Below are positions 24,757 to 34,054 of a stretch of DNA of 64,000 nt, one piece after another. Source of the stretch: Flintibacter faecis (lineage in GTDB: Bacteria > Bacillota > Clostridia > Oscillospirales > Oscillospiraceae); contig NZ_JACOPN010000001.1 in the NCBI RefSeq assembly GCF_014287875.1, positions 372,001 to 436,000 of the forward strand, in the 5' to 3' direction. The notes beneath the pieces were generated by a model. That model saw only the letters and a program-made list of their open reading frames with translations, had not been told where the DNA came from and did not search any database. Made by a program: the position numbers and the translations under genes. Position 1 is the first letter of the stretch. Every line of letters starts with the position of its first letter.

Positions 24757-26067
24757 GTGAAAAAATTTGCCAAACGGCTTTTCTCGTGTATCCTATTGTG
24801 TTCCATTCTGCTCACTTCTATGGCCACGGCCTTTGCTGTCGAGCAGAGCGACTATGTCACCCTGTCCGTGCCCTGGAACTACATCTCCCAGTGCGGAAGC
24901 CAGGTCAGCACCGGCTATAAGCAGGCGTGCCAGGCATTTGCCTTTACTTACAGCAGGATCATCCTGGACAACACCCCCTATGCCTGGACCCGCTACCGCG
25001 ATGGCAGCAGCGGTCAGAGGGCCTGCGGCCCATTTGTGGCAGGCTATAACTCCTGCGTAAACACCACCTCTCAGCAGACGATCCTTCGGGTGGTGTATGA
25101 CAACATCAACATGGGCCGTCCCGTGATGCTGAGAGCCAAGGGCTCTACATCCTTTCATTACATAGTGGCCATCGGCTATCGGGCCTCCTGTGACCCGAAC
25201 CGTCTCAGCCAGAGCGACATTCTGATCCTGGACCCCTGGGACGGGCGACAGAAGAGCCTGACCGCCGTACCCCTGAAGACCACCGCCCAGGGTCAATACG
25301 GCTATTGGACCGCACGGTCCGGCGGAGCCGCAGTCATCAGACCGGAGACTGAGCAGGTGGCGGAGTATACCATCACCTTTGATGCCAGGGGCGGAAGCGT
25401 CTCTCCCACCTCCATCACCTGGCGGGAGGGAGATACCTGCGGGAAACTGCCTACCCCCACACGCCCGGGCTATGAGTTCCTGGGCTGGAAGCTCTACGAG
25501 GGCAGCGGTCTGCTCATACTCCCCACTGACAATTGCGGCGCTGACTTTACAGAGGATACTAACCTCTTCGCCCTGTGGAGAGAGATACCCACAGAGGTCC
25601 AGCCTGTCGAGGACCAGACCCAGCAGCCGGAGACTATCGCCCCGGCCGAGCCGATTTATGAACCTTGGAGTGGCTGGAGCACCACTCCTGTGTCCGCTTC
25701 TGCCACCCGTCAGGTGGAGACCCGGACGGTGAAGGTCTCTGAGGCCTATACCCAGTACCGCTATGGCCGCTATGTGGCCAACGGGCACGACTGCTGGTGC
25801 TCGCTCTATTTGGAGGGCCTGGGCTATGGCCGGGCCAGCCTGGACGTCACCGGCTGGAGCAGCACCAAGTACGGCACCAGCGGGCGGGACTGGTCCTGCG
25901 GCTATTGCCGGGGCAGTCACGCCGGGTACGACCACTTCAGCTCCGACGGGCGGCCCTGGTGGAAGGAGTATAAGTCCCCCAGCGGCCAGAGCTATTATTG
26001 GGAGGAGAGCCGGACCGTTCCTGCCGTCTATGAGACCCAATATCGCTATCGTGACCGGATCAACTGA
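24757..26067 (+). CDS. Secreted C39-like cysteine peptidase domain protein
   Basis: 436 residues, GTG start with GGAGAGG before it. Signal peptide 1-27. Residues about 33-190 look like a C39-like papain-fold domain with Cys58 (YKQACQAF), His134 (SFHYIVAIGY) and Asp159 (ILDPWDG) as the putative triad. An InlB B-repeat follows (about 206-270, ITFDARGGSVSPTSITW...GYEFLGW), then a Pro/Glu linker and a C-terminal module (about 300-436) with repeated Trp/Tyr, CWC and CGYC cysteines and RDWSCGYCRG. That last module is common in clostridial surface proteins. No SLH of its own; it may rely on the preceding SLH protein. Confidence 0.78.
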   Translation: MKKFAKRLFSCILLCSILLTSMATAFAVEQSDYVTLSVPWNYISQCGSQVSTGYKQACQAFAFTYSRIILDNTPYAWTRYRDGSSGQRACGPFVAGYNSCVNTTSQQTILRVVYDNINMGRPVMLRAKGSTSFHYIVAIGYRASCDPNRLSQSDILILDPWDGRQKSLTAVPLKTTAQGQYGYWTARSGGAAVIRPETEQVAEYTITFDARGGSVSPTSITWREGDTCGKLPTPTRPGYEFLGWKLYEGSGLLILPTDNCGADFTEDTNLFALWREIPTEVQPVEDQTQQPETIAPAEPIYEPWSGWSTTPVSASATRQVETRTVKVSEAYTQYRYGRYVANGHDCWCSLYLEGLGYGRASLDVTGWSSTKYGTSGRDWSCGYCRGSHAGYDHFSSDGRPWWKEYKSPSGQSYYWEESRTVPAVYETQYRYRDRIN

Positions 26068-26090
26068 ACATCCAGCGCCCCAAAGCGCGC

Positions 26091-26125
26091 AAAAGGGCCG
26101 CCCGGCTGGGCGGCCCTTTCGTTGT
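26091..26125. terminator. Bidirectional terminator
   Basis: 12-bp stem AAAGGGCCGCCC / GGGCGGCCCTTT between the convergent C39-like and thrS genes. Confidence 0.8.
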
Positions 26126-26136
26126 CAAGGCAGGAT

Positions 26137-27918
26137 TTACTTGTCTGTCTTGTTGTCCACGATGTCCCGGAGCTTGGCGGCAAAGTCCTCCAGGCTCATG
26201 GCGCCCAGGTCCTCGCCGGCGCGGGTGCGGACGGAGACGGTCTTGTTCTCCATGTCCCGGTCGCCCACCACCAGCATGAAGGGCACCTTCTCCAGGGTGG
26301 TCTCCCGGATCTTTTTGCCGATCTTCTCGTTGCGCTCGTCCACCTCCACCCGGAAGCCGTGGTCGTCCAGATAGCTGCTGATCTCCCGGGCATACTCGGC
26401 GGCCCGGTCGGTGACGGGCAGGACCTTCACCTGGACGGGAGCCAGCCAGCAGGGGAAAGCGCCCATGGTCTCCTCGATGAGGTAGGCCATGAAGCGGTCC
26501 AGAGAGCCCAGGATGGCCCGGTGGAGCACCACAGGGGTCTGCTCCTCGCCGTTCTTGTCGGCGTACTGCAGGTGGAACTTGGCTGGCAGGCAGAAGTCCA
26601 GCTGGCAGGTGGACAGGGTGTACTCCCCGCCCACGGCGGGCTTCACGTTCACATCCAGCTTGGGGCCGTAGAAGGCGGCCTCGCCGATCTCCTCGGTGAA
26701 GTGGATGCCCAGCTCGGTGAGCACCTCCCGCAGGGCGCTCTCGGCCTTGTTCCACATCTCGTCGTCGTCGTGATACTTCTTCTTGTCGGCGGGGTCCCGC
26801 AGGGACAGGACGCAGCGGTAGTCGGTGATATTGAAGTCCTTATACACGTCGAAGATCAGATCGCACACTGCGGCCACCTCGTCCTTGATCTGGTCGGGGG
26901 TGACGAACAGGTGGGCATCGTTCTGGCAGAAGTGGCGGGCGCGCTCGATGCCCTTCAGGGTGCCGCTGGCCTCGAACCGGAAGTCGTGGGCCACCTCGCC
27001 GATGCGCACGGGCAGCTGGCGATAGGAGTGGGGCCGGTTGGCGTAGATCATCATGTGGTGGGGGCAGTTCATGGGGCGCAGGACAAAGCTCTCGTCCTCC
27101 ACCTCCATGGCGGGGAACATGTTCTCTTTATAGTGGTCCCAGTGGCCGGAGGTGCGGTACAGGTCCACGGTGCCCACGCAGGGGGTCATCACGTGCTGAT
27201 AGCCCAGCTTGCGCTCCTTCTCCTTGATATAGTTCTCCAGGATCTGCCACACGGTATAGCCCTTGGGCAGGAACATGGGCATACCCTTGCCCACCAGGTC
27301 GCTGGTCATGAACAGGCCCAGCTCGCGGCCCAGCTTCCGGTGGTCCCGGCGCTTGGCCTCCTCCAGCCGCTCCAGATAGGCATCCAGCTCGTCCTTCTTG
27401 GGGAAGGCGATGCCATAGATGCGCTGCAGGGTCTCCCGGTTGGAGTCGCCCCGCCAATAGGCGGCGTTGCAGGTGAGCAGCTTGAGGGCGTTGCCCTTCA
27501 CCCGGCCGGTGGAGTCCAGGTGGGGGCCGGCGCACAGATCGGTAAACTCGCCCTGCTTATAGAAGGAGATGTGGGCATCGCCGGGCAGGTCCTGGATGAG
27601 CTCTACCTTATAGGGCTCGTTCTTCTCCTCCATGAACTTGATGGCCTCCTCCCGGGGCAGCTCAAACCGCTCCAGCTTCAGCTTCTCCTTGCAGATCTTC
27701 TTCATCTCGGCCTCGATCTGGGCCATGTGGTCGGGGGTGAAGGCGAAGGGGGCGTCCATGTCGTAGTACCAGCCCTCCTTAATAGAGGGGCCGATGGCCA
27801 GCTTCACCTCGGGCCACAGGCGCTTGACGGCCTGGGCCATGATGTGGGAGCAGGTGTGCCAATAGGTCTGGCGGTACTGCTCATTCTCAAAGGTAAACTC
27901 CTTGTTTTCTTCAGCCAT
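26137..27918 (-). CDS. thrS: Threonyl-tRNA synthetase lacking the TGS domain
   Basis: 593 residues. Begins almost directly with the editing domain motif HTCSHIMAQAVKRLWP (first His at about 21) and so lacks the usual N-terminal TGS domain of about 60 residues. Editing domain to about 200, then the class II catalytic core with zinc ligands Cys (RPMNCPHHMM), His (ND AHLF) and His (VLHRAILGSLDRF), motif 2 FRFEASGTLKG, and the anticodon-binding domain from about 490 (VLPVTDRA...RVEVDERNEKIGKKIR). GGAGAATTTCAC precedes the ATG at 27918. Controlled by a T-box leader. Confidence 0.96.
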   Translation of the reverse strand: MAEENKEFTFENEQYRQTYWHTCSHIMAQAVKRLWPEVKLAIGPSIKEGWYYDMDAPFAFTPDHMAQIEAEMKKICKEKLKLERFELPREEAIKFMEEKNEPYKVELIQDLPGDAHISFYKQGEFTDLCAGPHLDSTGRVKGNALKLLTCNAAYWRGDSNRETLQRIYGIAFPKKDELDAYLERLEEAKRRDHRKLGRELGLFMTSDLVGKGMPMFLPKGYTVWQILENYIKEKERKLGYQHVMTPCVGTVDLYRTSGHWDHYKENMFPAMEVEDESFVLRPMNCPHHMMIYANRPHSYRQLPVRIGEVAHDFRFEASGTLKGIERARHFCQNDAHLFVTPDQIKDEVAAVCDLIFDVYKDFNITDYRCVLSLRDPADKKKYHDDDEMWNKAESALREVLTELGIHFTEEIGEAAFYGPKLDVNVKPAVGGEYTLSTCQLDFCLPAKFHLQYADKNGEEQTPVVLHRAILGSLDRFMAYLIEETMGAFPCWLAPVQVKVLPVTDRAAEYAREISSYLDDHGFRVEVDERNEKIGKKIRETTLEKVPFMLVVGDRDMENKTVSVRTRAGEDLGAMSLEDFAAKLRDIVDNKTDK

Positions 27919-27964
27919 GTGAAATTCTCCTTTCCCGGCGGCTCTGCCGCCCCTGGGGCAAAGC

Positions 27965-28216
27965 AAAAAGCGCCTCACCCCTGTGTTGTCCAGGGGTGAG
28001 GCGCATCAAGCGCTCCACGGTTCCACCCTGCTTGCGGTTAAAAAAAACCGCCGCTTTCTCAGTGACCGCTGTAACGGGCGGGCCCGTCCCGGTTAGATTC
28101 AAGTCCCGGGCAGCTCGGGAGTGGTACGTCCGCCTTATCAGCGCAGGACAATTCCAGCAAACATGTCCCTCTCTGTGCGCCACCGGCGGATGCTTCTCCG
28201 TCTCAGCCATGTTAAC
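27965..28216 (-). ncRNA. T-box leader of thrS
   Basis: The minus strand holds the T-box sequence AGGGTGGAACCGTGGAGC (complement of about 28011-28028), a stem I with the AGAGAGGGACATG start (28160-28180), and a terminator stem GCGCCTCACCCCTG / CAGGGGTGAGGCGC followed by TTTTTG (27965-28003). Uncharged tRNA-Thr should pair through UGCC-like contacts and antiterminate. The specifier codon is likely within GTACCACTCCC (ACC or ACT), not certain. Confidence 0.93.
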
Positions 28217-28222
28217 AGGGGT

Positions 28223-28251
28223 ACTATATCACCGGGAAAGGGGATTGTCAA
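28223..28251 (-). promoter_or_regulatory. thrS promoter
   Basis: Minus strand -35 TTGACA (28246-28251), 17-bp spacer, -10 TATAGT (28223-28228). Confidence 0.8.
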
Positions 28252-28263
28252 GCGGGCAAATTT

Positions 28264-28518
28264 TCACTTTTCAACCTTATATCCGCAGTGCGGGCATTCC
28301 GGCGGGGCGAAAAGCCGGTCCAGCCGCAGCAGGCCGCCACATTCCGGGCAGCGCCAGTATTTCCAGGTCCCGATGAGGAATGCAAGGCAGCCGGCCAGGA
28401 CGACGAGCCCTGCCATGATCTTTGCGCCCCGATTTTCAATCGCTGACCCAATCACTGTTACGAAGAGACAGGCGGCCCACAGCAGCGCGGCCCATTTTCT
28501 CCATTTGTTTGGTGTCAT
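28264..28518 (-). CDS. Small membrane protein with C-terminal zinc ribbon
   Basis: 84 residues: two membrane segments (about 7-24 and 33-50) and a C-terminal zinc ribbon CPECGG...CPHCGY. Unknown function; small zinc-ribbon membrane proteins of this kind are often unannotated. GGAGGTATGCTTTT precedes the ATG. Lies 29 bp after the kinase-like gene and may be co-transcribed with it. Confidence 0.75.
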   Translation of the reverse strand: MTPNKWRKWAALLWAACLFVTVIGSAIENRGAKIMAGLVVLAGCLAFLIGTWKYWRCPECGGLLRLDRLFAPPECPHCGYKVEK

Positions 28519-28547
28519 AAAAGCATACCTCCCTATGTCCTATGCCC

Positions 28548-29594
28548 CTATGTCGATAAGTTCGCTTCTTCCTCCGGGCAGAAGCTCTCAGCCGGCAGAA
28601 TGTCGGCCAGGGCAACCAGGGGGGCGGACAGGCCGCCGCTGCGCTGGACTTTTGGGGTGCGCACCGTCACCCGGGTGGGCATGGGCCCGGTGGGCAGGGC
28701 CAGCACCGCCACGGGGATGCCGTCCTCTCCGGTGTTCATCAGCAGACTGCCCCTGTGGAGCTTGACGATGGTCTCCGCCAGGGGTATGCCGATCCCCGCC
28801 CCTGTGCCGGGCCGGGGGATGCCATAGCCGCTCTCCCGGCGCAGCAGCTCGTCCAGCCGCTGCCGGGGCAGACCGCGCCCGGGGGTCACAGTGACCACGC
28901 CCCGGGTGCCCAGCCGCCGCAGGGACAGCTTCAGTGTCCCCTGCCCCGTCCACCGGGCCCCGTTGGCGATGAGCTCCAGCAGCACCCGCTCCAGCAGCGC
29001 TACGTCCCCGGGGGCGAGCAGGGCGGCAGGCGGGCTGTCATAGGCCAGTTTCACCCCGGCCCGCTCCAGCAGCCAGGTACAGCTTTGCACCGCCCTGCGG
29101 CACAGCGCTGTCAGGTCCAGCGCCGCCAGCTGCAGGGCCGCCCCGCCGGGCTGACCCAGCTGACGGAGCAGGTCCAGATTATCCATCAGGCGGAACATCT
29201 GGTGGTAGCTCTTCCAGAACATGCCCCGGCTTGACAGGGGGATGTCCTCCGCTGCCAGCTGCATCTGGGCCAGATAGGTGCGCATCTGGCGCAGGGACCC
29301 ATCCAGCTGGGCAGCCGTCACCGCCGTCTGGACAGCGGGGAACAGAACGATCAGCCGCCCCCACTGGGTCTGGGTCATCTGGACGCGCCAGGCCGAACCG
29401 CCCACCGTTACCAGGCCGCCGTTCTCCTCCGGCAGCCGTTCCAGCTCCAGGGGGACCTCCCCGCCGTCCTCCAGCCGGGGCAGCAGATGCCGGGCCGCCT
29501 GGTTGGCCGCCGCCACATGGCCCCGGCTCAGCAGCAGGGCCGCCTCTGGGAACGCGTTCAGCAGGTTCTCCTGCAGCTTTTGCATATCGGACAT
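28548..29594 (-). CDS. Histidine kinase-like ATPase protein without clear phosphoacceptor
   Basis: 348 residues, no membrane segment. The N-terminal part (about 1-110) looks PAS-like, the middle (110-190) helical where the dimerisation/H-box helix should be, and the C-terminal part (about 200-310) is a HATPase fold with N-box LLELIANGARWTGQG and G-box GAGIGIPLAETIVKLHRGSL. No H-E-x-x-P type H-box is visible; the helix reads QLDGSLRQMRTYLAQMQ. So it may be a pseudokinase or have an unusual acceptor. No response regulator is adjacent. GGGAGGGGACAG precedes the ATG at 29594. Confidence 0.8.
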   Translation of the reverse strand: MSDMQKLQENLLNAFPEAALLLSRGHVAAANQAARHLLPRLEDGGEVPLELERLPEENGGLVTVGGSAWRVQMTQTQWGRLIVLFPAVQTAVTAAQLDGSLRQMRTYLAQMQLAAEDIPLSSRGMFWKSYHQMFRLMDNLDLLRQLGQPGGAALQLAALDLTALCRRAVQSCTWLLERAGVKLAYDSPPAALLAPGDVALLERVLLELIANGARWTGQGTLKLSLRRLGTRGVVTVTPGRGLPRQRLDELLRRESGYGIPRPGTGAGIGIPLAETIVKLHRGSLLMNTGEDGIPVAVLALPTGPMPTRVTVRTPKVQRSGGLSAPLVALADILPAESFCPEEEANLST

Positions 29595-30952
<1,358 letters not shown>

Positions 30953-30967
30953 GATTCGTTCAAAAAG

Positions 30968-31001
30968 TTTCCGGTCAGCTTCGGCTGGCCGGAAATTTTT
31001 T
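30968..31001 (+). terminator. gap terminator
   Basis: TTTCCGGTCAGC-TTCG-GCTGGCCGGAAA with a tetraloop and six T. Confidence 0.95.
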
Positions 31002-31174
31002 GCGCTTTCAGGCGTGCTCCCATTCTCACCCCATCCTAAGCTCTGCCCGCGAAGTTTAACATTTTATTTACGCATTTTGTGGTATGCTGGCCTATGATAT
31101 AGGGTATATCACAAAAGAAGCTCCCCAACTTTTATGTTTCCTGCCCCCGCCGGCGGCGGGGCGGGACATCAGGT

Positions 31175-32362
31175 GTGGGAGCAGAAAAGGCGGCGAGTGC
31201 TTTGAACGGGAAATTATTGACCTGGCGGCAGCGGGGATGGCTGTGGCTGCGGCTGATGGTGCGGCTGTTGCTGGCCCTGCTGGCTGCGGGACTGGTGATC
31301 TGGGTGGGGCGGCCTATGCTGTCCCTGCTGGCCCCCTTTGTGGCGGCGCTGATCACGGCGGCCATTTTAAATCCGCTCGTGCGCCGCTTGCAGCGGCGGC
31401 TGTGCTGGTCCCGGCGGGCGCTGACCATGGTGCTGCTGGTGGTGCTGTTCGGTCTGCTGGGGGCGGGGCTGGGCTTTTTGGGCTATATCGCCGGGCAGGA
31501 GATCGTGGCCCTGGCCCAGAACCGGGACGGTCTGCTGGAGAGTCTGCAGCGCATGATGGACCAGCTCCAGTCCCTGTCTGACCGGCTGTGGGCCCTGGTG
31601 CCCGAACAGCTCAGCGACCCGATGCAGGAGGCCATGACCGGTCTGCTGAACTGGCTGAACCAGACCACCCCCGCCCTGGTCCAGCGGCTGGCCGACTATA
31701 CCACGAACAAGGCCATGGGGGTACCCTCCTTCTGCGTGGCCCTGGTGGTATATGTGATGGCCGCCTATTTCCTCACGGCGGACTATCCCTATCTCCGGGC
31801 CAGGGCCGCCCGGGGTATGGACCAGGGGCTGCTGGCTTTTCTTGGGGAGGTCAGAACGGTGGCTCTGGGGGCCTTCGGCGGCTATTTAAAGGCAGAGCTG
31901 CTGCTGTCGGTGGGGGTGTTCTTCATCCTGCTTGGGGGCTTTGTCCTCACCCGGCAGCCCTATGGCCTGCTGCTGGCCCTGGGGCTGGCGGTGCTGGACT
32001 TTATCCCCATCGTGGGGGCCGGGACGGTGATGGTCCCCTGGGCGGTGGTGGAGCTCATCACCCGAAACTTCTCCAGCGCCATCTCCCTCATGGTCATCTG
32101 GGGCGTGATCGCTCTGTTCCGCCGGGCCATGGAGCCCAAGTTTGTGGGGGACCAGACGGGCCTGTCCCCGGTGCTGTCCCTGCTCAGCGTGTATGTGGGC
32201 ATGAAGCTGGGGGGCGTGCTGGGCATGATCCTGGGCCCGGTGCTCACCCTGGTCCTGCTGAACCTGGCGGGCATGGGCATGTTCCGGGGGCTGCGGTCAG
32301 ACCTGGCCGCAGCGGCGTGGGACGTGGCCGCTATCCTCTCCCGCAGACCGGAGGACCCCTGA
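31175..32362 (+). CDS. AI-2E family membrane permease
   Basis: 395 residues of the AI-2E/UPF0118 family: N-terminal pair of membrane segments (about 25-60), a helical stretch (100-180), and a cluster of five to six segments in the C-terminal half with the family's LGLAVLDFIPIVGAGTVMVPW and GDQTGLSPVLSLLSVYVGMKLGG. Members export autoinducer-2 or exchange Na+/H+; the substrate here is unknown. The start is uncertain: GTG at 31175 gives the longest frame but lacks a ribosome site; TTG at 31202 follows AAAAGGCGG. Confidence 0.9.
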   Translation: MGAEKAASALNGKLLTWRQRGWLWLRLMVRLLLALLAAGLVIWVGRPMLSLLAPFVAALITAAILNPLVRRLQRRLCWSRRALTMVLLVVLFGLLGAGLGFLGYIAGQEIVALAQNRDGLLESLQRMMDQLQSLSDRLWALVPEQLSDPMQEAMTGLLNWLNQTTPALVQRLADYTTNKAMGVPSFCVALVVYVMAAYFLTADYPYLRARAARGMDQGLLAFLGEVRTVALGAFGGYLKAELLLSVGVFFILLGGFVLTRQPYGLLLALGLAVLDFIPIVGAGTVMVPWAVVELITRNFSSAISLMVIWGVIALFRRAMEPKFVGDQTGLSPVLSLLSVYVGMKLGGVLGMILGPVLTLVLLNLAGMGMFRGLRSDLAAAAWDVAAILSRRPEDP

Positions 32363-32503
32363 AGCGCGTTCACGGCGTATTTCAGGAATGTTTAAAAAAT
32401 GCTATGTTTTTCTTCATGCTTTCTTCATATTTCTACGCTATCATATCCACAGTTCCAAGGGGAACCCGAAATAAGACAAAAATTTGAGGGGAGTTTGACC
32501 AGT

Positions 32504-33895
32504 ATGGACGACTTCAATTTTTATAACAGCGAGAACGACGGATACCGGGGCGGCTTTGGTGACTACAGCGACCCCATCCCCACCGGCGGCGGACCGGTCC
32601 AGCCCGGACAGGCCCCCCGTAAAAAGGGCGGCGGCAAGCGCATCGCAGCCTTGATCCTGGCCTGTGCCATCGTAGGCGGCGGCGCGGGCGTGGGCGGCGC
32701 GGCCCTGTACAGCCACTTCAGCGGCTCCGGCTCCACCACCATTTACGAGGCGGTGGAGCACCCCCAGGTCCAGACCGTGGTGAACAGCAACAGCGGCAAG
32801 GCCATGACTCCCGAGCAGCTGTACGCCGCCAACCTGGGCTCCTGCGTGGGCATCACCGTCTCCACCACCACGGTGAACATCTTCGGCCAGGCCACCACCT
32901 CGGCGGCCTCCGGCTCCGGCTTTGTCCTCACCCAGGACGGCTACATCGTCACCAACTACCACGTCATCGAGGAGGCAGCCAACGACTCCTCCGTGTCTGT
33001 GGAGGTGGCCTTCGCCAACGGCGACAAGTACACCGCCAAGCTGGTGGGTGGCGAGAAGGACAACGACGTGGCCGTGCTGAAGATCGATGCCACCGGCCTG
33101 ACCCCCGTCACCTTGGGCGATTCCAGCAAGCTGGTGGTGGGCCAGAGCGTCTATGCCATCGGCAACCCCCTGGGCGAGCTGACCTACTCCTTCACCGACG
33201 GCATCGTCTCCGCTCTGGACCGGCTGATCACCACCAGCAGCTCCGACGCCAACGGCCGGGCGGTGAGTACCACCCTGAACGTGCTGCAGACCAACTGCGC
33301 CATCAACCCCGGCAACTCTGGCGGCCCCCTGTTTGACAGCTATGGCAACGTGGTGGGCATCGTCTCCGCCAAGTATACCCAGTCCGGCTCCGGCGTGTCC
33401 GCCGAGGGCCTGGGCTTCGCCCTCCCCATCAACGACGTGAAGGACATCCTGTCCGATTTGATGGAGCACGGCTATGTCACCGGCAAGCCCTATATGGGCG
33501 TTCAGGTGACCAACGTCTCGGACGAGGCCCAGCGCTATGGCGTGGTGGCCGGTGCCGCCGTGCAGTATGTGGCCGAGGGCTCCTGCGCTGAGAAGGCGGG
33601 CCTGAAGGTGGGCGACATCATCACCGCCATCGACGACACCGCCATCGACTCCTCCTCCGCCCTCACCGCCGCCCTGTCCAGCAACTATAAGGCCGGGGAC
33701 AAGGCCACGCTGACCATCGTCCGGGAGCAGAAGGAGCAGAAGCTGACCATCACCTTCGACGAGAAAAATTCCGAAACCGAGGCCAACAACCAGCTGCAGC
33801 AGAACCAGCAGTCCCAGCAAAGCCAGCAGTATCAGCAGGGCCAGCAGGGTCAGGGCGACTATTACCAGTGGCCCTTCGGCGGCTTCAACTGGTAA
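32504..33895 (+). CDS. HtrA/DegP-type membrane-anchored serine protease
   Basis: 463 residues: a cytoplasmic polar N-terminus, one membrane segment (about 45-65), a trypsin-like domain with His in TNYHVIEE, Asp in DNDVAVLKID and Ser in NPGNSGGPLF, a single PDZ domain (about 330-425), and a Gln-rich tail after residue 428. This is the single-anchor HtrA of Firmicutes, acting on misfolded exported proteins. GAGGGGAG precedes the ATG at 32504; earlier in-frame ATGs have no site. The Q-rich tail is unusual for the family. Confidence 0.94.
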   Translation: MDDFNFYNSENDGYRGGFGDYSDPIPTGGGPVQPGQAPRKKGGGKRIAALILACAIVGGGAGVGGAALYSHFSGSGSTTIYEAVEHPQVQTVVNSNSGKAMTPEQLYAANLGSCVGITVSTTTVNIFGQATTSAASGSGFVLTQDGYIVTNYHVIEEAANDSSVSVEVAFANGDKYTAKLVGGEKDNDVAVLKIDATGLTPVTLGDSSKLVVGQSVYAIGNPLGELTYSFTDGIVSALDRLITTSSSDANGRAVSTTLNVLQTNCAINPGNSGGPLFDSYGNVVGIVSAKYTQSGSGVSAEGLGFALPINDVKDILSDLMEHGYVTGKPYMGVQVTNVSDEAQRYGVVAGAAVQYVAEGSCAEKAGLKVGDIITAIDDTAIDSSSALTAALSSNYKAGDKATLTIVREQKEQKLTITFDEKNSETEANNQLQQNQQSQQSQQYQQGQQGQGDYYQWPFGGFNW

Positions 33896-33991
33896 GCCCG
33901 CCGCTTACGCCTGATTCAAGTTTCCGATCATTCTGATTTTCCTCTTTTTCTTCTTTTCTCTTTTCTTTCCTCTCTTTTCTCACGATCCCAG

Positions 33992-34036
33992 AAAGGCCCC
34001 GGCCCGCAGGACATGCTCCTGCGGGCCGGGGCCTTT
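33992..34036. terminator. Bidirectional terminator
   Basis: 19-bp perfect stem beginning AAAGGCCCCGGCCCGC and ending GCGGGCCGGGGCCTTT, between convergent htrA-like and SLH genes. Confidence 0.92.
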
Positions 34037-34054
34037 CTTTGCTGAGAGAGAAAC

